From Balaenoptera acutorostrata (taxonomy: Eukaryota > Chordata > Mammalia > Artiodactyla > Balaenopteridae): a stretch of DNA of 64,000 nt. The notes beneath the pieces were generated by a model. It saw only the letters and a program-made list of their open reading frames with translations. It made no database searches and was not told the DNA's origin. The translations under genes and the position numbers were made by a program. How positions within the stretch are numbered: the first letter of the stretch is position 1; each line of letters starts with the position of its first letter. This document shows positions 25,278 through 36,527 of the stretch, piece by piece. The stretch lies in the NCBI RefSeq assembly GCF_949987535.1, contig NC_080067.1:27432039-27496038 (forward strand). The letters are read 5' to 3'.

Positions 25278-25587
25278 GGGGTTTCCCTGGTGGCGCAGTG
25301 GTTGAGAATCTGCCTGCTAATGCAGGGGACACGGGTTCGAGCCCTGGTCTGGGAAGATCCCACATGCCACGGAGCAGCTGGGCCCGTGAGCCACAACTAC
25401 TGAGCCTGCGCGTCTGGAGCCTGTGACCCGCAACAAGAGAGGCCGCGATAGTGAGAGGCCCGCGCACCGCGATGAAGAGTGGCCACCACTTGCCGCAACT
25501 AGAGAAAGCCCTCGCACGAACCGAAGACCCAACACAGCCAAAAATAAATAAATAAAATAAATAAAGTAGCTATAAAATTAAAAAAAA
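25278..25587 (+). mobile_element. tRNA-derived SINE (CHR family)
   Basis: A full-length + strand copy with A box tggcgcagtggttgag and B box gggttcgagccc, an AAATA tail and poly(A). TSD aaaagaggcacacggg at 25,262-25,277 and 25,588-25,603. It lacks the internal 24-bp duplication. Confidence 0.95.
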
Positions 25588-26600
25588 AAAAAGAGGCACA
25601 CGGGCCAGAGGAATAGAATAGAGAGCCCAGGAATGAACCCACAAATACGTGGTCTGTTGATTTATGACAAAGCTGCCATGCAAAGGACATGCAGTCGCCA
25701 AAGGACATGTTCCCCAATAAACTGCTTGGAAACTGGAACATCACAAGCAGAAGGACACTGGACATCGTCTGCTTCGCCCACAAAGCTAACTGAGATACAG
25801 TTATTCACATCAAGCCCTTCCTTTGCCGGGTCCTCTGATGACGGACCTCCAGCAGTCAGCCATGCACAAAAGATTCTCCTCAATTTTTCATCACTTTTCC
25901 TCCCATGGCAGCACCTTGCAGCAGGTCCTAAAGAAACCGAGATCCACTCAACGTGGATGCAGACCTGCATTGTCCTGAAACTAAGTCCCTGGTACGTCCT
26001 AAGGAGACCTAGCTCCTGTCAGCTGTGCACAGAGCCAGGTCTGTGGGCAGATCAGGCAGGCCCTGCACTGGTAAGAGAGACGGGTTTGTCGCCCTCTGCT
26101 GGCAAACTGGGAATTGCAGGCCTCACCCACTCAGTTTAGTGGAGGCTGAGTTCGCTGCTGGCGGTCCTGCCGAATCCACTAATGTTTGGGAATAAAGATA
26201 GATGGAGGCAATGTCCCACGAATTCTCAAAAAGAGTTATAGAACAGTTAGAAACCATATGCAATGAAATGAATGTAGATACAAACTTTACAACTTACACC
26301 CAAAGTCACTCAAAATTGTCCACAGACACATTTAGAAATAAAACTATAAAAATTATAGACGAAAACATAAGAAAATTGACATGGCCATGGATTTGGTCAT
26401 GTAGATCGAGCTTCAAATTTCATGACAACACGTAAAGCCCACACCCAAAAGGGTAAGAATATTCGTAATATGTGTTCTATAAAATAAAAAATTTCTACTC
26501 AGCAAAATGCCTTATTCAGAAAGCCAAAAGACAAGCAACAAACTGGGAGAAAAATATTTGCAAAATACATATCTGATAAAGAATTTGTACCCACATTATG

Positions 26601-27268
26601 CAAAAATCGATAAAACAAACAGCTGTACTAAAAATGGGTAAAGATCTGAACAAACACCTGGCCAAAGAAGATACACAGATAATAAATAAGTGTACAAAAA
26701 TATGATCCACGTCGTATACCATTAGGGAATTACACATGAAAACAATAAGACAGCACTACACACATATTAGAACTGCTAACCTCCTCCCAAAAGGACAACA
26801 CCAATTACTGGAGGATGGGCCAAAACAGCAACTCGCCTTCATTGCTGATGGCACACAAATATGGCCGCTTGAGATACAGTTTGGCAGTATTTTCCAAAGC
26901 CAAACAAGTCTCACCCCTTGAGATCCATCTTTATGCCTCCAGTATTCACAGAACTGCTTTGAAAAACTATATCCAAATGAAAAAAGAACAATATTATGCA
27001 CAGAAGCTCTACTCATAATGTCTAAATCTTCCAGGAATCAGGGTTTCTTCAGAAGATGAATGCATAAGGAAATTGGGGTACATACATGTGAAGGGGAGAC
27101 TCGGACACCCCAAACTATGGAATTTCAATAGACCCCAAACAGCTAAAACAATTTTGACAAAGAAAATCAAAGTTGGAGGCTGACACTTCCCAATTTCAAA
27201 TGTTAGTACACAGCAACAGGAAATAAAACACTGTGATACTGGCATGAGCTATACATAGAGATGAATGG
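26601..27268 (+). repeat. Near-identical tract shared with copy B
   Basis: This 668-bp stretch matches 52,461-53,128 at every base except 26,970 (t) versus 52,830 (c). The flanks at the same offset differ at several bases per 60. It is likely a gene-conversion tract. Confidence 0.95.
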
Positions 27269-29399
27269 GATTGAGATCCCAGAAATAAAGCCATCTGTAT
27301 AGGATGAACTGATTTTAGACAAGAGTAAACAGCATGAAATTGGGGGGAAATGATGTTTTCAACAAATGGTGCTAGGCAATTGGCTATCCATAGGCAGAGG
27401 AAGGAAATTGGACCATTTATACCACATATGAAAAGTATCTCAAAATACATAAAAGGCTTCAATGTAAAAAATAAAATTTCACTCAGCCCCATGTATTCAT
27501 GTGTTCTACATCCATGTTTTCAACCAACTCCAGATCAGAAATATTAGGAAAAAAAATTCCAAAAACTTTCAAAACGAAATACTTGAATTTCCAAATGCCC
27601 ACAACTATTTACATAGAATTTACATTGTATTTTAAATATTTATATAGCATTTCTATTGTATTAGTTCTTATAAATAATCTAGGGATGATTTAAAGTATAC
27701 AGGAAGATGTGCCTAGGTTATTTGCAAATACTATTCCATTTTATAGAAACGACATGTACATCCATGAATTTTGGTAACCGCTGGGAGTCCTGGAACCAAT
27801 CCCCCACAAATACCAGGGAAGACTGTAAAATCTCCAAGAAAACATGAGAATAAACCTTCATATACTTGGACTTAGCAATGGTTTCTTAGATCTGACAGCA
27901 AAGCACAAGCAACAACAACAAAGAAACAGATTGGATTTCCTCAAAATGGAAAACTTTGTACATCAAACTTTTGTGCATCAAAAGATCCAATCCAGAAAGT
28001 GAAAAGACAGCCCACAGAATGGAAGAAAATAATTCCACATTATATATCTGATGGGTCTTTATCCAGTATACATCAAGAACTTTTATTGTACAATTCATGA
28101 ACAAACAAGCTGTTTTAAATATGAAAAAAAGACTTAAGCAGACCCATCTCTATACAAGACATGCAAATGGTCAACAAGCAGATGAAAAGATAGGATGGAA
28201 ATGCAAATCAAATCCACAATGCAATAACTACTTCACATACACTAAAATAGTTATAATCAAGAAAATTAACAATAACTAATATTGGCAAAAATGCGGAGAC
28301 ATTGGAACCATTAATCATTATTGTGGACATGGAAAAGAGCGCAACCTATGTTTTCAATATGAATATACAATTACCATATGGAACAACAACTCCACTCCTA
28401 GAATAAATAACAGAAAGTATTAAACACAGGTGTACACATCTATTGATAGCAGCGCTGTTCACAATATTCAAAAGGAAGAAACAATGCAAATGTCCACCAA
28501 TGGGTAGATGGATAAACAAAATGCACTTGGTCCATAAATCGCCGTATTATTCTGCCATAAAAGGGATCAAGAGAAATGGTGCATTGGAAACTAGTATGGC
28601 AGTTTCTCAAAAACTTCATTAGAGAATTAACGTACGATCCATTAATTCCACATCAGGGTATATACCCAAGATATTGAAAACAAAGACTGGAACAGATATG
28701 GGTACAACCATCTTCCTAGCAGCATTAACCAGAGTAGCAAAAGGTGGAAGTGAACCAAGTGTCCATCCATTGATAGATCAATGGATAAAGTGAACGTGGT
28801 GTACACACAAAGGAATGTCATTCAGCCTTAAAAATTCAGAAAATTCTGACATGTGCTGCAATATATATGAACCTTGAAGCCATTAGGAGAAGTCAAATAG
28901 CCCTGTCACAAAAGGACAAAAACGATATGATTCCACTTATAGGAGGTATCCAGAGAAGTCAAATTCAAAGGAAATATTTAAAATGCAGTTGCCAGGGGCT
29001 AAAGGGAACTAGTGTCAAATGGCTAAAGAGATTCACCGTGAAAATGGAGAAGTTCTGAACGTGGATGCTGAGGTTATTTGTACAACAATGTGAATGTGGT
29101 TAATGCCATAGAATTTTGCACTTAAAATGTTTTAAATGGTAATTGGTATGTACAGTTAATCACAAGAAAAAAAATGAAGTCCTGATACTTGTTACCATAC
29201 AGAAAAGGCAAACCAGATCATATCCTGTGTACTTTCAATCCATCAAGGTTGTGAAGTTGATGAGATGTATCAGTCACGGTTCCAAAAGAAGAAAACAGGA
29301 TCATAATGCAAAAAGACGTTTCCCTAGGTTTGAAACAGCTGGTGAGAGCCGACCTGAGCCTGTGGGTTGGATTTTGATGTGACCATACGTTAATTTAAG

Positions 29400-29885
29400 T
29401 GTCTGACAGAATGCCATACTGTTTTCCACATCCACTGCACCATCTTACTCTATTTCTGTATATGGCAGAATAATATAGGAGTTTATAGATCTACCCTGTT
29501 TTGCTTATCCATTCATCCACTGATGGATATTCGAATTGTTTCTACCATTGGGCCAATGTCAACAAGGCTGCTATGAATATTCGTGTACAAGTTTTTGTTT
29601 GTACACCTGCTTTCTATTCTTTGTGGCATATTTGTAGGAGTAGAGTTCTTGAACCCAACTCTAATTGTACTTTTATCTTTTTGAGGAAGTGCCAAACTAC
29701 TGTACATATTGTCTGCACCATTTTACATTTCCATAAGCAATGTGTCAGGGTTCCAATTTCTCTACATTGTTGCCAGCATTTTAATTTGTTTGTTCTTGAT
29801 TATGACCACTTATTGTATGTGAATGGATGTCACATTGTGAGTTTAATTTGCATTTCCATCATGACATGAAAGAAATATACCTAAG
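29400..29885 (-). mobile_element. Old L1 3'-end fragment
   Basis: Minus-strand L1 3' sequence (cttatccattcatccactga, then aaggctgctatgaatattcg) abutting the NUMT start. The preceding 29,190-29,400 shows nothing I recognise. Confidence 0.75.
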
Positions 29886-29897
29886 AGGGTTTTATTA

Positions 29898-30148
29898 GAA
29901 TCTCAAACCTCAGGATCCTGCTCAGTAGACATAGCTGTTGCATAACCAAAAACTATTAACATTCCCCTTAATTAAAATTTAAAAACCATTAAGCACAAAA
30001 ACGATCCACCACAATTCATTACAATACCACACCACTCACAATTAACCCAAGCCCACCATAAATCTGTGAAGGTTTTGAAGAAAAGCCTACAAAACTAACT
30101 ACCAAAATAGTGCTTAAAATAAATACAATCTATATCATCATTATTCTT
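29898..30148 (-). pseudogene. MT-ND6: ND6 pseudogene, partial
   Basis: Reads as the light-strand ND6 region (cctcaggatcctgctcagta, ccataaatctgtgaaggttt). Only part of the gene is present: the NUMT begins inside it and a SINE interrupts its tRNA-Glu-proximal end. Not translatable. Confidence 0.85.
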
Positions 30149-30498
30149 TTTCTTTTTTAATTAATTTATTTTTGGCTGTGTTGGGTCCTCGTTGCTGCGC
30201 GCGGGCTTTCTCTAGTTGCTGCGGGTGGGGGCTACTCTTTGTTGCGGTGCATGGGCTTCTCATTGCGGTGGCTTCTCTTGTTGCAGAGCATGGGCTCTAG
30301 GCACACGGGCTTCAGTAGTTGTGGCACACAGGCTTCAGTAGTTGTGGCGCACGGGCTCTAGAGTGCAGGCTCAGTAGTTGTGATGCACGGGCTTAGTTGC
30401 TCTGTGACATGTGGGATCTTCCCAGACCAGGGCTCGGACCCGTGTCCCCTGCATTGGCAGGCGGATTCTTAACCACTGCACCACCAGGGAAGTCCCTG
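30149..30498 (-). mobile_element. tRNA-derived SINE inside NUMT
   Basis: A minus-strand CHR-like SINE with repeated 'cagtagttgtggc' phrases and the head ccaccagggaagtccc at the right. TSD tcatcattattctt at 30,135-30,148 and 30,499-30,512, made of mitochondrial ND6/tRNA-Glu sequence. The NUMT is therefore older than this SINE. Confidence 0.95.
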
Positions 30499-30505
30499 TC
30501 ATCAT

Positions 30506-30574
30506 TATTCTTACATGGAATGTAACCATGGCCAATGACTTGAAAAATCATCATTATATTTCAACTATAGGAAC
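30506..30574 (-). pseudogene. MT-TE: mt tRNA-Glu pseudogene
   Basis: Sixty-nine bases between ND6 and cytochrome b in the mitochondrial order, containing gccaatgacttgaaaaatca. It keeps the overall length but carries substitutions. Confidence 0.85.
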
Positions 30575-30578
30575 ACTA

Positions 30579-31713
30579 ATGCCCAACATTTAAAAATCCC
30601 ACCCATTAATCAAAATTGTTAACAATGTATTTACTGATCTACCAGTCCCATCAAATTTCATCATGATGAAATTTTCCTTCCCTGCTTGATATTTATTTAA
30701 TTTTACAAATCTTAACACAGTTATTCCTAGCAATACATTATACGTCAGATACAATAACTGCCTTCTCTTCAGTTAAGCATATCTACTGAAACGTAAACTA
30801 CGGATGAATCATCTGATATTTATATGCAAACCGACATTTCCTATTCTTTGTTTGCTTATTTACCCATTTAAGGAGGGGCCTGTATTATGGATCTTACACC
30901 TTCCTAGACATATGAGACATCAGAATTATCCTACTATTTAAGTTAATAGCCACAGCATTTATAGGTTATGTCTTACCATGAGGCTAAATATCCTTTTGAG
31001 GAGCCATGGTCATTACAAATCTCCTTTCAACAATTCCTTACATTGGCATTAACCTAGTCAATTGAATCTTAGGAGGATTCTCAGTTGATAAAGCCACCCT
31101 TACCCTATTCATCACCTTCCACTTTATCCTTCCATTCATTATTGCAGCTTTAACAGTTCTTCACCTATTATTCCTTCATGAAAGAGGCTCTAACAGTCCA
31201 AGAGGGATCTCATCCTATATGGACAAAATCCCACTTCATCCATACTAGACAATTAAAGATATCTTGGTTACCTTGTTCCAATTAAAAGCTTATTAATACT
31301 ACTATTAGTCTCACATGACCTTCTAGGGGACCCAGACAATGATATTCCACCTAACATCCTCAACACTCCCCCTCACATCAAACAAGAATGATACTTCTTA
31401 TTTTCCTATGCAATTCTTGATCCATTCACAACAAGTAGGAGATGTACTAGCATTAGCCATCTCATTCCTCATTTTATCAATCTTCCCAAAACTTCATACA
31501 ACAAAGCAACAAAGGATAACATTATGACCTCTTAGCCAATGTTTATTCTGAGTACTTGTAGGGGACCTATGAACATTAACATGGATTGGAAGACAAACCA
31601 TTGATCACCCTTTTGTTATCATTGGACAAAGGGGATCTACTCTATACTTTCTTAGAATTATAGTCCTTATGCCACTAATAAGCATTATTGAAAATAACCT
31701 CCTAAAATGAAGA
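30579..31713 (+). pseudogene. MT-CYB: Cytochrome b pseudogene
   Basis: Nearly full length (~1,135 bp against about 1,140). It opens atgcccaacattt and closes with codons for ENNLLKW read in the mitochondrial code (tga as Trp). Reading frames are broken by small indels, and TGA codons would be stops in the nuclear code. Recognisable blocks include gattctcagttgataaagcc. Confidence 0.93.
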
Positions 31714-31776
31714 GTTTTTGTAGTATATTTATTATTTTGTTCTTCGAAACCAGAAAAGGAGAGCAACGTAACCCCC
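31714..31776 (+). pseudogene. MT-TT: mt tRNA-Thr pseudogene
   Basis: Directly follows cytochrome b with tttttgtagtatatttatta and an 'accagaaaaggaga' 3' part. It is shortened in the middle, so the cloverleaf is damaged. Confidence 0.8.
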
Positions 31777-31782
31777 TAAGAC

Positions 31783-31849
31783 TCAAGCAAGAAGCTCCAG
31801 CTCCATCATCAGCACCCAAAACTGAAATTCTACTTAAACGATTCCCTGA
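31783..31849 (-). pseudogene. MT-TP: mt tRNA-Pro pseudogene
   Basis: Light-strand tRNA between tRNA-Thr and the control region. On the + strand it reads tcaagcaagaagctcc and ends attccctga, with the conserved catcagcacccaaaactgaa block. Confidence 0.85.
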
Positions 31850-32545
31850 ACAACTTGCTTCTGGGACATTAACATTACACTAACATTCCTATGTACTTTG
31901 TGCATTATGTGCCCTTCCACATATATAAGTAAGTACATATGCTTTCTCATACATAATACATATGTATAATCATGAATTATCTACTGCATGTGTATAAGCA
32001 TGTACATCAGCTTACTGATACTACATAACGCATTAAACATTTCAATTCACATTAGATTCCAGTCCCCACAAATATTCACAGGGGTAACTGAAGTGACTGA
32101 TATTATATAGGACCTATGTTTATCATACATAACACATAAAATCAAATCATTTCCACTCAACATGTTTATCATAACCTGTAACCAGAGCTTAATCATCTAG
32201 CCACGATAAACCACCAACCCACCCACAAATATGCCTCTCTCCCCATTCTAGGCTCATGAACCATGGGGATTCCTATAAACGAACTATATCTGGCATCTGG
32301 TTCTTATTTCAGGACCATCTCACCTAAAATCACCCACTCTTTCGCCTTCATTAATATACCTCGATGGACTAATGACTAATCAGCCCAGGCTCACACATAA
32401 CTGGTTTCATGCTTTTGGTATTTGGAACTGGTGTGGGTGGGGAGGTGCTGTGACATGCTATGGCCATAGCGACCTTCACACCGTCTAGAAATTTGTAGCT
32501 GAGCTGAAACTGAATATTATTTTCCAACATCATCTACCATCATAT

Positions 32546-32804
32546 ATTGTTTTTTGTTTTTACTTCTTTATTGGAGTATAATTGCTTTACAATGGTGTGT
32601 TAGTTTCTGCTTTACAACAAAGTGAATCAGCTATACGCATACATATATCGCCATACCTCCTCCCTCTTGCGTCTCCCTCCCTCCCACCCTCACTATCCCA
32701 CCCCTCTAGGTGGACACAAAGCACCGAGCTGATCTCCCTGTGCTATGCGGCTGCTTCCCACTACATGCCCGGCTAGCTCAGTCGGTAGAGCATGAGACTC
32801 TTAA
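32546..32804 (-). mobile_element. L1 3' end fused to tRNA-Lys half
   Basis: A minus-strand, 5'-truncated L1 3' UTR (T-rich tail at left, then attggagtataattgctttac to cggctgcttcccactac) joined at its 5' side to a + strand tRNA-Lys fragment. The copy of catcatat at 32,538-32,545 and 32,805-32,812 is the likely TSD, placing both parts in one insertion event. Confidence 0.85.
32767..32804 (+). pseudogene. Nuclear tRNA-Lys(CTT) 5' half
   Basis: Thirty-eight bases match the start of cytosolic tRNA-Lys-CTT from base 1 (gcccggctagctcagtcgg) through the anticodon loop ...actcttaa, then stop abruptly. The A box is present; the B box, T arm and 3' half are absent, so it cannot make tRNA. Confidence 0.9.
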
Positions 32805-33071
32805 CATCATATGTTATTGAGTCAGTGGTCACAGGATATTGAGCAATTACACACTTCTGTACACATGCACACTCATATCAGGTAAATAGCTTGCTCAATC
32901 AAACCCCTATCCCTGTTAATTCTCATAATTTATACACAATTATCACCCTGCCAAACCCCCAAAACAAGTCAAAGCATAGAACTATATAAGATTCAACTAA
33001 CTCATTTAATAAACCTACTGCCTTCACTTCACCAACCCAAAGTTAGTATAACTACAAACTAGCCTCCTAAC

Positions 33072-33130
33072 TCTAGTAATTCCATTTTAGAATTACTAGA
33101 TTCTAGAATCGAGTAATTCCATTGAATTAC
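33072..33130. repeat. Two adjacent related hairpins
   Basis: The first has perfect 11-bp arms (tctagtaattc / gaattactaga, 33,072-33,100, 7-nt loop). The second has 7-bp arms (gtaattc / gaattac, 33,113-33,130, 4-nt loop). The shared gtaattccatt core suggests a duplicated palindromic unit in the control-region copy. Confidence 0.85.
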
Positions 33131-33341
33131 TTAGATATATAAGGCTTATATAGACAGACATCCCCCTCAACCTGCCATTTACCTTGAATAAAATTTAAAA
33201 TAAAAATTACATTTTAATAATCTCCACAAGAAAAAAAATAAATATTTCAATACTAATTTTAACACAACCCAAACTAGTACATTGAATATCCATGCATCAA
33301 TTAAATACATAAATGTGATACGTACAAATCCTACTCAACTT

Positions 33342-33410
33342 GTTGATGGAGTTTAATAATTAGAGCAAGGCACTGTAAATGCCTGGGTGAGCTTACTAAC
33401 TCCATAAACA
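33342..33410 (+). pseudogene. MT-TF: mt tRNA-Phe pseudogene
   Basis: Sixty-nine bases from gttgatggagttt to ccataaaca, with the conserved agcaaggcactg block. The anticodon loop reads ctgtaaa, so the expected GAA anticodon is altered to GTA. Confidence 0.88.
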
Positions 33411-34332
33411 CATAGCTTTGGTCCTAGCCTTTCCATTAATTTCACATGAAATTACACATGCAAGTATCTGCATCCCAGTGAGAATGCCCTCTAAATCAAA
33501 AAAGATTAAAAGGAGCAGACATCAAGCACACTAAAATGCAGTTCAAAACAACTTGCTAAACTACGCCCCCATGGGAATCGACATTGATAAAAAATTAAGC
33601 CCAAAACAAAGTCTGGGTAAGTTATATGAACTAATTAGGGTTGGTAAATTTCATGTCAGCCACCTCGGTCATAAGATTAACCCAAGCTAGTAGAAATCCA
33701 GTGTAAAGCATGTTAAAGATTACCCCCAAAATTAAATGATGTCCTCGCTAAGCTGCAAAAAGCCATAGCTAAAATAAAAATAAGCTATGAAAGTGACTTT
33801 AACGTGTCTGATTACAGGACAGCTGAGATCTAGACTGGGATTAGTTATGCCACTATTCTTAGCATCAGAGTACTACTAACATCAGCTTAAAATTCAAAGG
33901 ACTTGGCAGTGACTCGTACTCCGCTAGAGGAGCCTATTCTATAACTGATAAACTCTGATGAACCTCACCAGCCCTAAATATCACCAACCTCAGGATACCC
34001 TGGTAAAGAACAATACCGTAATAAGCGTAATTATCAGACATAAAAACGTTAGGTCAAGTTGTAACCTATGGGAGGGGAAGAAATGGGCTACATTTTGTAC
34101 CTTAGGAACATAAGATAATTTCTACGAAAGTTTGTGTGAAATAAAAAACCAAAGGAGGATTTAGTAGTGAATTGTGAGTAGAGTGCTTAATTGACTCAGG
34201 CCAGGAAGCACACACACACTGATGGTCACATCCCCTCCAATATTGATGACTTCATATCCCAGTAATAAGTTCCAAACATGTAAGAGGAGGTAAGTTGTAA
34301 CGAGGTGAGCAGACTGGAAAGTGTGCTTGGAT
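33411..34332 (+). pseudogene. MT-RNR1: 12S rRNA pseudogene
   Basis: Starts catagctttggtcctagcc after tRNA-Phe. It contains ctgggattagttatgccac and ends near the decoding-site region (aagttgtaacgaggtgagca, cttggat), where normally invariant bases are changed. At about 920 bp it is slightly short for a mammalian 12S. Confidence 0.92.
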
Positions 34333-34373
34333 GCATGCAGGTGTACCTAGTTTACCCCCAGGAGATTTCATTC
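34333..34373 (+). pseudogene. MT-TV: mt tRNA-Val pseudogene, shortened
   Basis: Between 12S and 16S; keeps acctagtttacccccaggag and gatttcatt but is shorter than a complete tRNA-Val. Ends approximate. Confidence 0.65.
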
Positions 34374-35913
34374 TGCATGGACACTTTGTACTAAAACTAG
34401 CCGTAACTTCCCACCAGATTCAACTATCATAAGTAAATTAAACATTCACTCAACATCTAAAGTATAGGAGATAGAAATTTAAATTTGGTGCTCTAATAAA
34501 ATACCATAAGGGAATGAGGATAGAAGCATTAAAATACCAAAAAGCAAGGCTTACCTATTTTACCTTTTGCATAATGATTTAACTAGAAAACTGTAACATA
34601 GAGAAGTTAAATCACCTGAAATCAGAAGAGCTCCTTATGAACAGTTTACAAGAACAAACTCACGTCTGTGGCAAAATAGAAGAATTAGGAGTAAAGGTGA
34701 CAAGCCTAACAAGCCTGCTGGTTGCCCAGAAAATTTCAACTTTAAGTATTACTTTAAAAACATCACTTTTAACATAATTTTAAATGTTATTCTAAAAAGG
34801 TACAGCTTTTAGTTACAAAGTTCCTTAGAGGGTAAGCATAAACAATACCATAGCTGACTTAAAACCAGCCACTAATTAAGAAAGCATTCAAGGTCAACCA
34901 CATATTCATCGTTATTACCAATAGTATATAAACGAACCCCTAAATTAATAAGGGACTAATCTATTAATTAATAGAAGCAATACTGTCTATATGAGTAACA
35001 AGAAATATTTCTCCTGGCATAAGCTTATATCAGAATGAATAACCCACTGACAGTTAGCAGTAAAATAAACGTAAACCATTACCTAATTATTTATTAAAAC
35101 CATTATTAACCCAACACAGGCATGCATTTAAGGAAAGATTTTTAAAAAGCAAAAGGAACTCGGCAATCACAAACCCTGCCTGTTTATGAAAAACATTAAC
35201 TCCAGCACTTCTAGTATCAGAGGCACTGCCTGCCCAGTGACACTTGTTTAATGGTCACAGTACCCTATGTGTGGAAAAGGTAGCATAGTCATTTTTTTCT
35301 CTAAATGAGGCCTTGTATAATTGGTCACACGAGGGTTTTACTGTCTCTTTTAATCAGTGAAATTGACCTTCCCATGAAGAAGTGGGAATAATATATGATG
35401 AGAGGACCCTATGGAGCTTTAATTGATTACTTAATCCAAAAAAATAAACAATAACTGAACTTTAAAGGATAACATAGCTTTTAACGGACTAACAATTTTG
35501 GTTGGGGTGACCCTGGAGAATAAGACAACCTCTGAGTGATTCAAATTTAGACCAACTAGTCAAAATGCTTTATCATTATTAATCCAAAATATTGATAAGT
35601 GGAATAAGTTACCCTAGGCATAACAGTACAATCTTATTCTAGAGTTCATATTGACAATGGGGTGTATGACCTTGATGCTGGATCAGTACATTCGAATGGT
35701 ATAACTGCTGCTAATGATCTATTTGTTCAACGATTAAAGTCCTATGTGATCTGAGTTCAGACTGGAGTCATCCCGGTCAGTTTCTCTTCTAGATTTCTCC
35801 CAGCATGAAAGAACAAGAGAAATAAGGCCTTCTTTATAAAACGCCTTCAAATTAATTGATGATATAATTTCAATTCAATTAATTGATACATACCCCACTA
35901 TAGAGCAGGGTTT
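34374..35913 (+). pseudogene. MT-RNR2: 16S rRNA pseudogene
   Basis: About 1.54 kb. Conserved blocks include gtggaaaaggtagcatagtc, ggttggggtgaccctggaga, gtcctatgtgatctgagttc and caagagaaataaggcc near the 3' end. Normally conserved peptidyl-transferase positions have drifted and several short deletions are present. Confidence 0.93.
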
Positions 35914-35987
35914 GTTAGGGTGGCAGAGTCCAGTAAATTGCGTAAAACTAAAACATTTTTCCGCAGAGGCTCAAGTCCTTTTCCGAA
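35914..35987 (+). pseudogene. MT-TL1: mt tRNA-Leu(UUR) pseudogene
   Basis: Starts gttagggtggcagag, with tcaagtccttttcc at the T arm, between 16S and ND1. Several stem bases no longer pair. Confidence 0.88.
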
Positions 35988-36176
35988 GAAAATATATATA
36001 ATCAGCATTCTTTCACTCATTATTCCACTTTTACTCACTGTAGCATTCGTCATATTAATTGAACAGAAATTCCTAGGCTATATACAAAACCAGAAGGGGC
36101 CACACATCATCAGCCCTTATGGATTATTACAACCCATTGCTGATGAAGTCAAATTATTTATTAAAGAACCACTATG

Positions 36177-36466
36177 GGGCTTCCCTGGTGGCGCAGTGGT
36201 TGAGAGTCTGCCTGCTAATGCAGGGGACACGGGTTCGAGCCCTGGTCTGGGAGGATCCCACATGCCGCGGAGCGGCTGGGCCCGTGAGCCACAATTGCTG
36301 AGCCTGCGCGTCTGGAGCCTGTGCCCCGCGACGGGAGGGGCCGCGATAGAGAAAGGCACGCGCACCGCGATGAAGAGCGGTCCCCGCACCGCGATGAAGA
36401 GTGGCCCCCGCTTGCCGCAACTGGAGAAAGCCCTCGCACGAACCGAAGACCCAACACAGCCAAAAA

Positions 36467-36497
<31 letters not shown>

Positions 36498-36527
36498 GAA
36501 AATCCTTTAAAAAAAAATAAAATAAAA
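36177..36527 (+). mobile_element. tRNA-derived SINE with 24-bp duplication, in ND1
   Basis: A full-length CHR-family SINE with the internal 24-bp duplication, a long AAAT tail and a second A-rich run. TSD taaagaaccactatg at 36,162-36,176 and 36,528-36,542, copied from ND1. Confidence 0.96.

Larger units (their letters stand above)
25190..29190 (+). repeat. Composite L1-containing repeat, copy A
   Basis: Old L1 ORF2/3'-end sequence in + orientation with an embedded ~440-bp segment of other origin (about 25,800-26,200, including gtcagctgtgcacagagcca). The same order recurs at 50,870-55,250 (copy B) with a constant offset near 25,860 over much of its length. Either this is an old segmental duplication or both are copies of one composite retroelement. 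A SINE (25,278-25,587) lies near its left end. Stop codons interrupt all frames. Confidence 0.75.
31850..33341 (+). pseudogene. Mitochondrial control-region copy
   Basis: D-loop-like sequence between tRNA-Pro and tRNA-Phe, with catgaaccatggggattcct and tcacctaaaatcacccactc resembling conserved central blocks and 'accctgccaaacccccaaaa' resembling CSB2/3. It is split by an L1 plus tRNA-Lys half (32,546-32,804). Without that insert it is still ~1.2 kb, longer than I would expect for a cetacean control region. A pair of hairpins lies at 33,072-33,130. Confidence 0.8.

Noticed and set aside
24841..25467. A 208-codon minus-strand open frame
   Set aside because: Its N-terminal half is the reverse complement of a SINE and the rest is an ancient repeat. 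Similar peptides (ending in [14 protein letters not shown] text) appear at every SINE copy.
25633..26139. A 168-codon open frame in composite copy A
   Set aside because: The matching stretch in copy B is not conserved as an open frame and no known domain is visible.
32767..32804. A working nuclear tRNA-Lys gene
   Set aside because: Only the 5' half is present; the B box, T arm and acceptor 3' strand are missing.
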